DNA of 11,977 bases from DATLGB01 sp038318085. Lineage in GTDB: Bacteria > Actinomycetota > Thermoleophilia > Solirubrobacterales > Solirubrobacteraceae. The DNA lies in contig JBBQBV010000115.1 in NCBI GenBank assembly GCA_038318085.1, positions 1 through 11,977 on the forward strand, written 5' to 3'. The position numbers were made by a program, and so were the translations under genes. The notes below the pieces were generated by a model, which was given only the letters and a program-made list of their open reading frames with translations, was not told the DNA's origin and did no database searches. Shown piece by piece: positions 1 through 6,391 of the stretch. Numbering within the stretch: the first letter of the stretch is position 1; each line of letters starts with the position of its first letter.

Positions 1-2
1 GC

Positions 3-59
3 CGCGAGCTGCGACTGGCGCTCAGGCGCCGCATGCGCGACGCCGCGAAAGCTCAATAG
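3..59 (+). CDS. 3' end of an unidentified upstream gene (partial)
   Basis: Reading from base 3 gives RELRLALRRRMRDAAKAQ and then a TAG stop at 57-59. The segment is basic and helical, and most of its codons end in G or C, like the real genes here, so it looks like a true C-terminus rather than chance. It runs off the left edge, so its family cannot be named. Its last bases overlap the stop of the convergent acyltransferase (TGA at 53-55 on the minus strand), a tail-to-tail overlap of 7 bases. Only 18 codons are visible, so a chance open frame in GC-rich DNA remains possible. Confidence 0.45.
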   Translation, partial: RELRLALRRRMRDAAKAQ

Positions 60-1054
60 GCCGCGCGGTACGCCGGGAAGAAGCCGTCGAAGTCCGTCCG
101 GTCAGACCCCGTCAGCCGGGCGTAGGTCGCAGGGTCGTGCAGCGCCCTCGCGGTCACCGACGGGCGCAGCTCGCCCGGCGCGAAGCGCTGCTTGAACTGC
201 AGCAGCGAGTCCGACCGGCCGCCCACGCCGCCGCCGAGGTGCAGCGTCTCAAACCCCCGCTCGCGGCCGCTGCACGCGAGGGCGTAGAGCGCGAGGTGGC
301 TCGCGCCGGCGCCCCGTCCGGCCTCGCCGGCGCCGCCCAGGTGGTAGTGCAGCCAGGGCGGCCGGCCCGCGCCGAGGACGGCGGCGACCACCTTGCCGTC
401 GGGGTCGACTACCTCGACGAGCACCAGCGGCACGTCGCGCAGCAGCGCGTCCCAGTACGCCTGTGGGAACAGGTAGAACGGCGAGGCGCCGGCACGGCGC
501 ATGGTGGACTCGTACAGCCCGATGAACGCCCTCAGGTCGGTGGCGGGGGTCGCGACGCGGGTCACGAGGCCGCGCGCCTGCGCCCGGCGAACCATGCGGC
601 GGTGGTGGGCGTGCATGGACGCCATCAGGTCCGGCTGGGGCAGCGGCCACGCCACCGTGCCGGCCAGCGCGACCGTGTGGAACCCTGGCGGGGCGACCCG
701 CGGCTGGTTGGCGAACAGCGGGTGGTACACGAAAAAGCTCGTGATCACGCCGCGGTGCGCGCACCACGCCTCGTAGGCCGCGGCGAAGGCATCCAGCGGC
801 GGGGACGGCCCGGCACCGAGCGGGCCGCCGTAGCCGTAGGGCGTGACCACGTCGCACGGGTCGCTGCGCAGCAGGCACGGGAAGACGACGTCGCCTCCCG
901 GCGCCGGGAGGTGCAGCAGCACCGGTGCGGCGTCGACGAGCAGGGCCGAGGCCGCGACGAAGCCGCGCGAGTAGTACAGGTCGGTGATGCCGAGCGCTTC
1001 GAGGCGGTCGTCCCAGCTGCCTGGATCGACCTCCACGAGACCCGGTCCGCGCAC
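53..1054 (-). CDS. FemAB/BioF2-like GNAT acyltransferase
   Basis: Predicted cytoplasmic acyl- or aminoacyl-transferase of the GNAT superfamily, of the kind annotated as FemAB-like or BioF2-like (PF13480). Of 333 residues, the N-terminal half holds TPYGYGGPLG near 71-80, a hallmark of this group. The second GNAT half starts with HHRRMVRRAQARG near 150-162, matching the family's basic R-x2-R-x-A helix, and ends with LGGGVGGRSDSLLQFKQRF near 273-291, matching the family's GGG...L..FK..F signature. There is no signal peptide or membrane segment. The start is GTG at 1052-1054; a second in-frame GTG lies six codons later. The first is preferred because TATCAT sits seven bases upstream, as for a leaderless message. 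Family members often act in peptidoglycan cross-bridge, exopolysaccharide or lipid modification; the substrate cannot be told here. It is divergent from the phosphoesterase gene with a 52-base gap. Confidence 0.85.
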   Translation of the reverse strand: MRGPGLVEVDPGSWDDRLEALGITDLYYSRGFVAASALLVDAAPVLLHLPAPGGDVVFPCLLRSDPCDVVTPYGYGGPLGAGPSPPLDAFAAAYEAWCAHRGVITSFFVYHPLFANQPRVAPPGFHTVALAGTVAWPLPQPDLMASMHAHHRRMVRRAQARGLVTRVATPATDLRAFIGLYESTMRRAGASPFYLFPQAYWDALLRDVPLVLVEVVDPDGKVVAAVLGAGRPPWLHYHLGGAGEAGRGAGASHLALYALACSGRERGFETLHLGGGVGGRSDSLLQFKQRFAPGELRPSVTARALHDPATYARLTGSDRTDFDGFFPAYRAAY

Positions 1055-1061
1055 CGCCGGG

Positions 1062-1067
1062 ATGATA
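1062..1067 (-). promoter_or_regulatory. Possible -10 element of the acyltransferase gene (leaderless)
   Basis: On the minus strand TATCAT matches the actinobacterial TANNNT -10 consensus. It is followed by seven bases and then the GTG start, so transcription would begin at or next to the start codon. No Shine-Dalgarno sequence precedes this GTG, which agrees with a leaderless message. No -35 box was recognised. Confidence 0.4.
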
Positions 1068-1106
1068 TGGCGCTGCGGGCGGCCGCCGTGCGAAGATCCG
1101 CAGGTC

Positions 1107-1787
1107 GTGATCGCCTGCCTCTACGACGTGCACGGCAACCTCCCCGCCCTCGAGGCGGTGCTGGCCGACGCCCGCGTGCGCGGCGCCGGCCGCCACCTGC
1201 TCGGCGGGGACTACGCCCTCTTCGGGGGCTGGCCGGCCGAGACGGTCGCGCGGCTGCGCGACCTGGCGGACGCCACGTGGATCCGGGGCAACGGCGAGCG
1301 CTGGACCGCCGAGCCGCTCCAGGCGCCCGACGACGACGTCGTGCAGGGCGCGATCGCCGCGTGCCGCGAGGCGCTGGGCGCGGCGTGCACCGCCGAGCTT
1401 TCGGCCCTGCCCGAGCGGACCCGGATCGCGGACACGCTGGTGGTCCACGGCTCGCCGCTGTCCGACGTGCGCTCCTTCGCCGCCGAGCCCGGCGACGACG
1501 ACGAGGAGCTGCTCGCCGGGGAGTCGCCCCCGCGGCTGGTGTTCGGGCACACGCACCTGCCCTTCGCGCGCCGGCGCGGCGCCGCCGAGCTGGTGAACCC
1601 CGGAAGCGTCGGCCTGCCCTTCGACGGCGACCAGCGCGCGGCCTACGCCCTGCTGCACGACGACGGGCGGATCGAGCACCGCCGCGTCTGTTACGACCAC
1701 CAGGCCAGCGCGGCCCGGCTGCGCGAGGCCTTCGACGGCGCCTGGACGGCCACGATCGCCCGCCGCCTCCAACAGGCCCGGTTGTAG
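1107..1787 (+). CDS. Calcineurin-like metallophosphoesterase, YfcE/MJ0936 type
   Basis: A 226-residue binuclear-metal phosphodiesterase or phosphatase of the small Metallophos_2 type. The metal-ligand motifs appear in order: D-x-H in YDVHGN (D7, H9), GGDYALFGG (D35), RGNGER (N62), VVHGSP (H114) and FGHTHLPF (H148, H150). The usual GNHE/GNHD box reads GNGE, so the histidine that assists catalysis in many relatives is absent; small family members vary there. Family activity is usually shown on artificial diesters, so the natural substrate is unknown. GTG at 1107 is chosen because the first beta strand (IACLYDVHGN) begins directly after it. An in-frame ATG at 1062 would add an unlikely 15-residue Cys/Arg-rich leader. 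The TAG stop abuts the GTG of the next gene, so the two are surely cotranscribed and probably translationally coupled. Confidence 0.88.
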   Translation: MIACLYDVHGNLPALEAVLADARVRGAGRHLLGGDYALFGGWPAETVARLRDLADATWIRGNGERWTAEPLQAPDDDVVQGAIAACREALGAACTAELSALPERTRIADTLVVHGSPLSDVRSFAAEPGDDDEELLAGESPPRLVFGHTHLPFARRRGAAELVNPGSVGLPFDGDQRAAYALLHDDGRIEHRRVCYDHQASAARLREAFDGAWTATIARRLQQARL

Positions 1788-4700
1788 GTGAGCGCCCCGA
1801 CCGCCGAGCCGCGCTTCCGCTCGCTCGTCGACCGCCTCGGCGCCGTCGTGTGGGAGGCGACCCCGGGGGAGCGCGGGGCCGAGGCCGTCTTCAGCTTCGT
1901 CAGCGAGGGCACGGAGGCGATGCTGGGCTACCCGCCGGAGCGCTGGCTCGCCGACCCGCGCTTCTGGTTCGAGATGATCCATCCCGAGGATCGCGAGCGC
2001 GTGTTCGCGCAATCTGGGGCCATCCTCGCCGAGGCCGGCGGCGCGGACGTCGAGTATCGCTGCCGGACCGCCGACGGCCGCACCCTGTGGGTGCGCAACA
2101 TCATCCAGGCCGACATGACGCCCGGCGGCCTGCGCCTCTCCGGCGTGCTGATCGACATCAGCGGGCAGATGGTCGCCGAGGCGCGGCTGCACCGGTTGCA
2201 GGAGCTCACCGACGCCCTGTCGGGCATCCTCAGCGCGCGCGAGGTCGCCGCGGTCGTGGCCGCGCGCGGTCGGGCCGCGGTGGGCGCCGCCGCCGTCGCG
2301 GTGTTCCTGCGCAGCGGGGACGAGCTCGAGATCTCCGGCTACGACGGCTATCCCGAGGATGCGATCCAGGAGTACTGCACGATCCCGCTCGACCACCCGG
2401 TCCCCGCCGCCGAGGCCGCGCGCACCGGCGAGGGCATCGTGCTCGACGCCCTCGAGCTCGACGTCCGCTACCCGGGCCTCGGAAGCTGGCGCAAGCTCGC
2501 CGGGTCCGGCCAGTTCGTCGCGCTGCCGCTGCAGGCCGAGGGCCGCACGCTCGGCTCGATCGCCCTGCGGATGTCCGACGCGGGGCTGGTCGGCCCCAGC
2601 GACCGCGTCGTGCTCGACGTGCTCGCCCGCGCGTGCGCGTCGGCCCTCCTGCGCGCCGAGCACTCGCAGGCCGAGCAGGATGCCCGCCGCCGCGCGGAGG
2701 ATGCCCGCGCCGTCCTGGACTCCATCATCGCCACCGCCCCCGAGGGGTTCGGGCTCTTTGACCGCGAGCTGCGCTTCGTGCGGGTCAACGCGGCGCTCGC
2801 CGAGATCAACGGGCTCCCGGCCGCCGACCACGTGGGCCGGTCCTTCTCGGAGGTCGCGCCCGGCATCGGAGACGAGGGGCACGCCGAGCCGCTGCGCCAG
2901 GTCGTCGAGACGGGCGAGCCGATCGTCGACATGGAGGTCTCCGGCCGCGTCCACGGCGATCCCGACCGCGACCGCACCTTCCTCATCTCCTGGTATCCGA
3001 TCCACGACGCGGCCAAGGAGATCGCCTACGTCGGCGCCATCGTCGTCGACATCACCGACCGCAAGCACGCCGAGGTCCGCTCGGCGGTGCTCGCCGAGCT
3101 CGGCGCCATCCTGGACGACGTCGGCGGCATGCAGGAGCGGCTCGGCCGGGTCGCCAACCTGCTCGTGCCGGCGCTGTGCGACACCTGCACCGTCTCCCTG
3201 CGGGTGCCCGAGGGCGGCCTGGAGCGCGTCGCGGTGCGCGACGTCGAACCGGAGCTCGAGGTGCTCATCGCCGGTCGTCCGCCCCCGGCCATCGAGGCCC
3301 GGCACACGCGCGTGGTCGATCCCAGCCAGGACGCGGGCGCCGCCGACGGCGCGGAGGGCCGGGAGCTTCAGCGCCGCCTCGGCCTGCGCTGCGCCGTGGT
3401 CGTGCCGTTGCTCGTGCGCGGCCGCCACCTGGGGTCGCTGGCGCTCGGCCGCCGGCGCGCCGGCGCCTTCGCCGCCGCGGACGTCGAGCTGGCCGAGGAG
3501 ATCGCGCGCCGCGCCGCGCTGGCCGTCGACAACGCCCGTCTGCACGAGGGCGAGCGGATGGCGCGCGAGCGCACGGAGCGCCAGTACTCCGTCGCCGCCG
3601 CCCTGGCGGACGCCCTCACGGCGGCGGACGTCGCCACCGCCACGCTCGCCGAGGTCGTCTCCGCCGTCGGCGCCGAGCACGGCACCATGTGGCAGATCAG
3701 CGAGGACGGCACCGCGCTGGAGGCGATCGGCTGGCGCGGCTTCAGCGACGACGAGATGACCGGCCACCGGCGCGTCCCGCTGAGCGCGCACCGCCCCGTG
3801 GCCGACTGCATCCGCGCGCGCCATCCCCTGCGCTTCGCGACGGGCGAGGAGCTGCGGGCCGCCTATCCGGGCCTCGCCGACGGCCTGCGCGAGCGCGGCC
3901 TGCGCTCCGCCGCCGCCTTCCCGCTGCTGTCGGCGGGACGCGTGGTCGGCGGGCTGTTCGTATCCTCGACGCGGTCCCGCGCCCTGCGCCCGGACGACCT
4001 CGCGCTCGGGGCGGGCCTGGCGGCCCAGGCGGCGCAGGCGCTCGAGCGGGCGCGGCTGTTCGAGGCCGAGCGGGAGGTGTCGGTCACGCTGCAGCGCTCG
4101 CTGCTGCCCGCGGCGCTGCCCGCGGTCGAGGGCGTCGAGATCGATCTGCGCTACCTGCCCGCGGCGGGCCTGGAGGCGGGCGGAGACTTCTATGAGGCCC
4201 TCTCGCTGCCGGACGGAACGCTGCTGATCGCCGTGGGCGACGTGGTGGGGCGCGGCGCGCAGGCGGCCGCCGCGATGGGCCAGCTGCGCAGTGCGCTGCG
4301 CGCCTTCGCCCTCGTCGGGGAGGAGCCCGGGGCGATCCTCGCCCGCCTGTCCGCGTTCGCCGACACCGTCGACGGCGCGATGGCGGCCACCGCGGTGGTC
4401 GGCAAGCTCGACCCGGCTTCCGGCCGGCTCTCCTACGCGTGCGCCGGCCATCCGTGGCCGCTGCTGGCGCGCGCGGACGGGTCGGCGGAGTACCTGCAGG
4501 CCGGACGTGGTGTCCCGCTCGCCTGCCTCGGCGAGTCCGAGTACCCCGAGGCGACCGTGCAGCTCGATCCGGGCACGACCATCCTGCTCTACACCGACGG
4601 GCTGACCGAGCGCCGCGGCCAGCCCATCGACGCGGTCCTGGAGCGGCTGCGCACGGTGGCTGCCGCGTGCGCCGCAGACGAGCTGAGCGTCCTGCTCGAC

Positions 4701-5150
4701 GGTGCGGTCGCCGGCGTCGGGGAGGCGGCCCCGTCCGACGACGTCGCGCTCGTCGCCGTCCGCGTCACGGGCGGCGGGAGCGTCCGCCGGGCCACCTTCC
4801 CCGCCGAGATCGCCCAGGTGCCGGTCGCGCGCGGCCTCGTGCGGGAGTGGCTGGCAGACCTCGACGTGGCGCAGGCGACGGTCGTCGACCTGCTGCTCGC
4901 GAGCGGCGAGGCGTTCGCCAACGCTGTGGAGCACTCGGACTCGGTCGAGGCAGAGCTCGTGCTGCACTGCCCCGAGCCGGCCGTGGTCGAGATCGTGGTC
5001 CGCGACCACGGGCGCTGGAAGGACCCCGCGGTCTCTCCCCACCGCGGTCGCGGCTTCAAGCTGATCCGGGCGCTGGTGGACGACGTCGACCTGCAGCGCG
5101 GATCGGACGGCACCGTCGTGCGGCTGCGCCACCGCATCGGCGACGCCTAA
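1788..5150 (+). CDS. Multi-sensor PAS/GAF protein with SpoIIE-type PP2C phosphatase and RsbW-like kinase domain
   Basis: A 1120-residue soluble signalling protein. Domains in order: PAS (about 10-132, ending LIDISGQ), GAF (137-292), PAS (308-430, ending VVDITDRKHAE), GAF (433-590), GAF (597-765), PP2C/SpoIIE phosphatase (765-993) and GHKL ATPase (1001-1118). The phosphatase keeps its metal aspartates: GGDFYE (D800), GDVVGRG (D818), YTDGLTE (D937) and SDDVAL (D984, D985). The ATPase keeps the N-box E1041-x3-N1045-x3-H1049, RDHGRW (D1073) and GRGFKLIR (G1087-G1089). In the Rsb partner-switching system such phosphatases dephosphorylate a STAS anti-anti-sigma factor and the GHKL domain phosphorylates it; carrying both suggests one protein sets the balance in response to ligands or redox/light cues. 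No transmembrane helices are seen. The partner STAS protein is not in the window. The GTG start directly follows the phosphoesterase stop; no clear Shine-Dalgarno sequence is present, consistent with reinitiation. Confidence 0.93.
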   Translation: MSAPTAEPRFRSLVDRLGAVVWEATPGERGAEAVFSFVSEGTEAMLGYPPERWLADPRFWFEMIHPEDRERVFAQSGAILAEAGGADVEYRCRTADGRTLWVRNIIQADMTPGGLRLSGVLIDISGQMVAEARLHRLQELTDALSGILSAREVAAVVAARGRAAVGAAAVAVFLRSGDELEISGYDGYPEDAIQEYCTIPLDHPVPAAEAARTGEGIVLDALELDVRYPGLGSWRKLAGSGQFVALPLQAEGRTLGSIALRMSDAGLVGPSDRVVLDVLARACASALLRAEHSQAEQDARRRAEDARAVLDSIIATAPEGFGLFDRELRFVRVNAALAEINGLPAADHVGRSFSEVAPGIGDEGHAEPLRQVVETGEPIVDMEVSGRVHGDPDRDRTFLISWYPIHDAAKEIAYVGAIVVDITDRKHAEVRSAVLAELGAILDDVGGMQERLGRVANLLVPALCDTCTVSLRVPEGGLERVAVRDVEPELEVLIAGRPPPAIEARHTRVVDPSQDAGAADGAEGRELQRRLGLRCAVVVPLLVRGRHLGSLALGRRRAGAFAAADVELAEEIARRAALAVDNARLHEGERMARERTERQYSVAAALADALTAADVATATLAEVVSAVGAEHGTMWQISEDGTALEAIGWRGFSDDEMTGHRRVPLSAHRPVADCIRARHPLRFATGEELRAAYPGLADGLRERGLRSAAAFPLLSAGRVVGGLFVSSTRSRALRPDDLALGAGLAAQAAQALERARLFEAEREVSVTLQRSLLPAALPAVEGVEIDLRYLPAAGLEAGGDFYEALSLPDGTLLIAVGDVVGRGAQAAAAMGQLRSALRAFALVGEEPGAILARLSAFADTVDGAMAATAVVGKLDPASGRLSYACAGHPWPLLARADGSAEYLQAGRGVPLACLGESEYPEATVQLDPGTTILLYTDGLTERRGQPIDAVLERLRTVAAACAADELSVLLDGAVAGVGEAAPSDDVALVAVRVTGGGSVRRATFPAEIAQVPVARGLVREWLADLDVAQATVVDLLLASGEAFANAVEHSDSVEAELVLHCPEPAVVEIVVRDHGRWKDPAVSPHRGRGFKLIRALVDDVDLQRGSDGTVVRLRHRIGDA

Positions 5151-5302
5151 GCGCGCACCTTGATCGTCACGGCGCAGCGGTCCGGGTGCCCGCAGACGCC
5201 ACGATCACACAGGGGGCGTGGCTGCGGAAATGCGTCATGGAGACGCTTTTCAGCAGCCACCTCGACCGGAACACCGCCCTCCCCAGCCAGTTGTTCGTCC
5301 AT
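5147..5302 (-). CDS. Possible Cys/His microprotein (hypothetical)
   Basis: An ATG at 5300-5302 opens 51 codons ending in TAG at 5147-5149; the stop overlaps the TAA of the convergent sensor gene. The product begins MDEQLAGEGG and ends with LCDRGVCGHPDRCAVTIKVR plus a final Ala. The Cys and His residues form C32-x4-C37-x-H39-x3-C43, which could bind one zinc or other metal. Third codon positions are almost all G/C in the last 17 codons, as in real genes here, but only about half are in the N-terminal half. It lies downstream of the ROK kinase gene in the same frame and could be cotranscribed. Against it: no good Shine-Dalgarno sequence, short length, and the same bases can fold as a stem-loop (5161-5207). 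I do not recognise the family. Confidence 0.4.
   Translation of the reverse strand: MDEQLAGEGGVPVEVAAEKRLHDAFPQPRPLCDRGVCGHPDRCAVTIKVRA
5161..5207. terminator. Stem-loop between convergent genes, possible terminator
   Basis: TGATCGT at 5161-5167 is the exact reverse complement of ACGATCA at 5201-5207. Inside it, GGCG (5171-5174) can pair with CGCC (5197-5200) and GCGG (5177-5180) with CCGC (5190-5193), leaving a 9-base loop and small bulges. It starts 11 bases after the sensor's TAA stop, where a terminator would be expected. There is no T-run on either strand, so it would be a non-canonical, actinobacterial-style terminator or an RNA-stabilising hairpin. It overlaps the possible microprotein frame, so the two readings compete or coexist. 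Confidence 0.4.
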
Positions 5303-5325
5303 GAGTTGCCGTTGACCCGCTCGCG

Positions 5326-5365
5326 CCCGGCCCGGCCCGGCACCGCCCTGCCCGGCCCGTCCCGG
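5326..5365. repeat. CCCGG pentamer tract
   Basis: Eight consecutive 5-base units read cccgg, cccgg, cccgg, caccg, ccctg, cccgg, cccgt, cccgg on the plus strand. Five are exact and three are degenerate. The tract fills most of the 66-base gap between the ROK kinase stop (minus strand) and the possible microprotein start. On the transcribed minus strand it is G-rich (CCGGG units). It looks like a decayed short tandem repeat; no function is known to me. Confidence 0.6.
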
Positions 5366-5368
5366 CGC

Positions 5369-6379
5369 TCAGCCGCCGCCCTCCGCCCGCTCGAGCGGCG
5401 CCTTCGGGCGCCCGTGCTGCTCCTCGGTGTACTCCTGGACGGCGATCAGGGCCGCTCCGACGACGCCGGCCTCCGGGCCGCGGCGGGCGAGCCGGATCGT
5501 GGTCTCGGTCCCCACGCCCGGGAGCGTGAAGCGCCCGGCGACCTCGCGCGCCGGGCCGAGCAGCAGCTCGCCCGCCGCCGAGACGCCGCCGCCGATGACC
5601 ACCTCGCGCGGGTCGAAGACGTTGATCGCGTTGGCGATGCCGATGCCGAGGCGCTCGCCGAGCAGGCGTACGGCGCGGCAGCCGGCCGGATCGCCGGCCT
5701 GGGCGGTCTCGACCGCGTCCTTGCCCGTGACCTTGCCCTGCTCGCGCAGCCGCGCGCCGAGCTCGGAGTCCGGGAGCTCGGAGGCGAGGCGGGTCGCCAG
5801 GCGATCGAGCTCGCGGCCCGCGGCGATGCTCTCCAGCGACCCGGGCTGCGGGAACGTCTCCGCCGGCTCGGGCACGCCCTCGACGAGATCGAGGCTGACG
5901 ATTTCGTGGCCCAACTCGGGAGCCGCGCCCGTGGCGCCGCGGTAGAGCTTGCCGCCGAGCACGAGGCCGCCGCCCACGCCGGTGCCGACGGTGTACATCA
6001 CGAGGTCGGAGGCCACGAGGTGCTCGCCCTCGTAGGCCTCGGCGAGCGCCGCGCAGCTCGCGTCGTTCTCCACGTAGACCGGGAGCCCCACGCGCTCGGT
6101 CAACAGCGAGCGCAGGGGCACGTCGACCAGCGGGACGTTGACCGAGTAGCGGATCCGGCCCGTCGCGAACTCGACCACCGAGGGCACGCCGACGCCGACG
6201 GCCTTGGCCTGGGGCCCGCGGACCTTGTCGATGACCGCGACGAGCTGGTCGAGCAGGGCGTCCCGGGACGAGGTGTCGGTGGGGACGACGTAGGATCCGC
6301 CGGGGACCCCGCGCTCGAGCGTCGCCGCGGCGAGCTTCGTGCCACCCACGTCCACCCCGATGAATTGGCCCGCGATCAC
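5369..6379 (-). CDS. ROK-family sugar kinase, probable glucokinase, lacking the zinc-binding cysteines
   Basis: Predicted cytoplasmic ATP-dependent hexokinase (336 residues, normal for ROK kinases), most simply a glucokinase making glucose-6-phosphate. Visible motifs: phosphate loop GVDVGGTK (8-15), catalytic base in VENDASCAALAE (D106), second phosphate loop GTGVGGG (132-138), ELGHE with the sugar-binding His (H158), and IGGGVS near 262-267. The ROK zinc motif expected after GH (C-x-C-G-x2-G-C) is absent: the stretch reads FPQPGSLESIAAGREL near 176-191, and the only cysteines in the protein are C109 and C234, far from it. The surrounding GSLES still aligns with GCLE, so this looks like substitution, not deletion. 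The start is GTG at 6377-6379, 12 bases behind the diguanylate cyclase stop, so the two are probably one transcription unit. Substrate cannot be proved; other ROK kinases act on fructose, mannose or amino sugars. Confidence 0.88.
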   Translation of the reverse strand: MIAGQFIGVDVGGTKLAAATLERGVPGGSYVVPTDTSSRDALLDQLVAVIDKVRGPQAKAVGVGVPSVVEFATGRIRYSVNVPLVDVPLRSLLTERVGLPVYVENDASCAALAEAYEGEHLVASDLVMYTVGTGVGGGLVLGGKLYRGATGAAPELGHEIVSLDLVEGVPEPAETFPQPGSLESIAAGRELDRLATRLASELPDSELGARLREQGKVTGKDAVETAQAGDPAGCRAVRLLGERLGIGIANAINVFDPREVVIGGGVSAAGELLLGPAREVAGRFTLPGVGTETTIRLARRGPEAGVVGAALIAVQEYTEEQHGRPKAPLERAEGGG

Positions 6380-6391
6380 TCCGGGCGAACG

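Noticed and set aside
1062..1106. An ATG-started N-terminal extension of the phosphoesterase (MIWRCGRPPC...)
   Set aside because: Family members begin at the first beta strand, directly after GTG 1107. The extension is Cys/Arg/Pro-rich and overlaps the acyltransferase promoter.
137..2761. An 874-codon plus-strand frame covering the acyltransferase and running through the phosphoesterase
   Set aside because: It is composed of Arg/Pro/Gly runs and conflicts with two genes that have intact family motifs.
249..5132. A 1627-codon open frame on the minus strand opposite the sensor gene
   Set aside because: Low-complexity Arg/Gly/Ala/Asp product with no domain sense. It is the antisense shadow of the phosphoesterase and sensor genes and is open only because stop codons are rare at this GC content.
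5366..5371. Stop-codon read-through of the ROK TGA, giving a C-terminal Cys-rich extension
   Set aside because: The frame is open down to 5147, but no SECIS-like or other recoding signal is evident, and the bridge is low-complexity Gly/Arg/Pro from the pentamer tract. An ATG-started separate frame is simpler.
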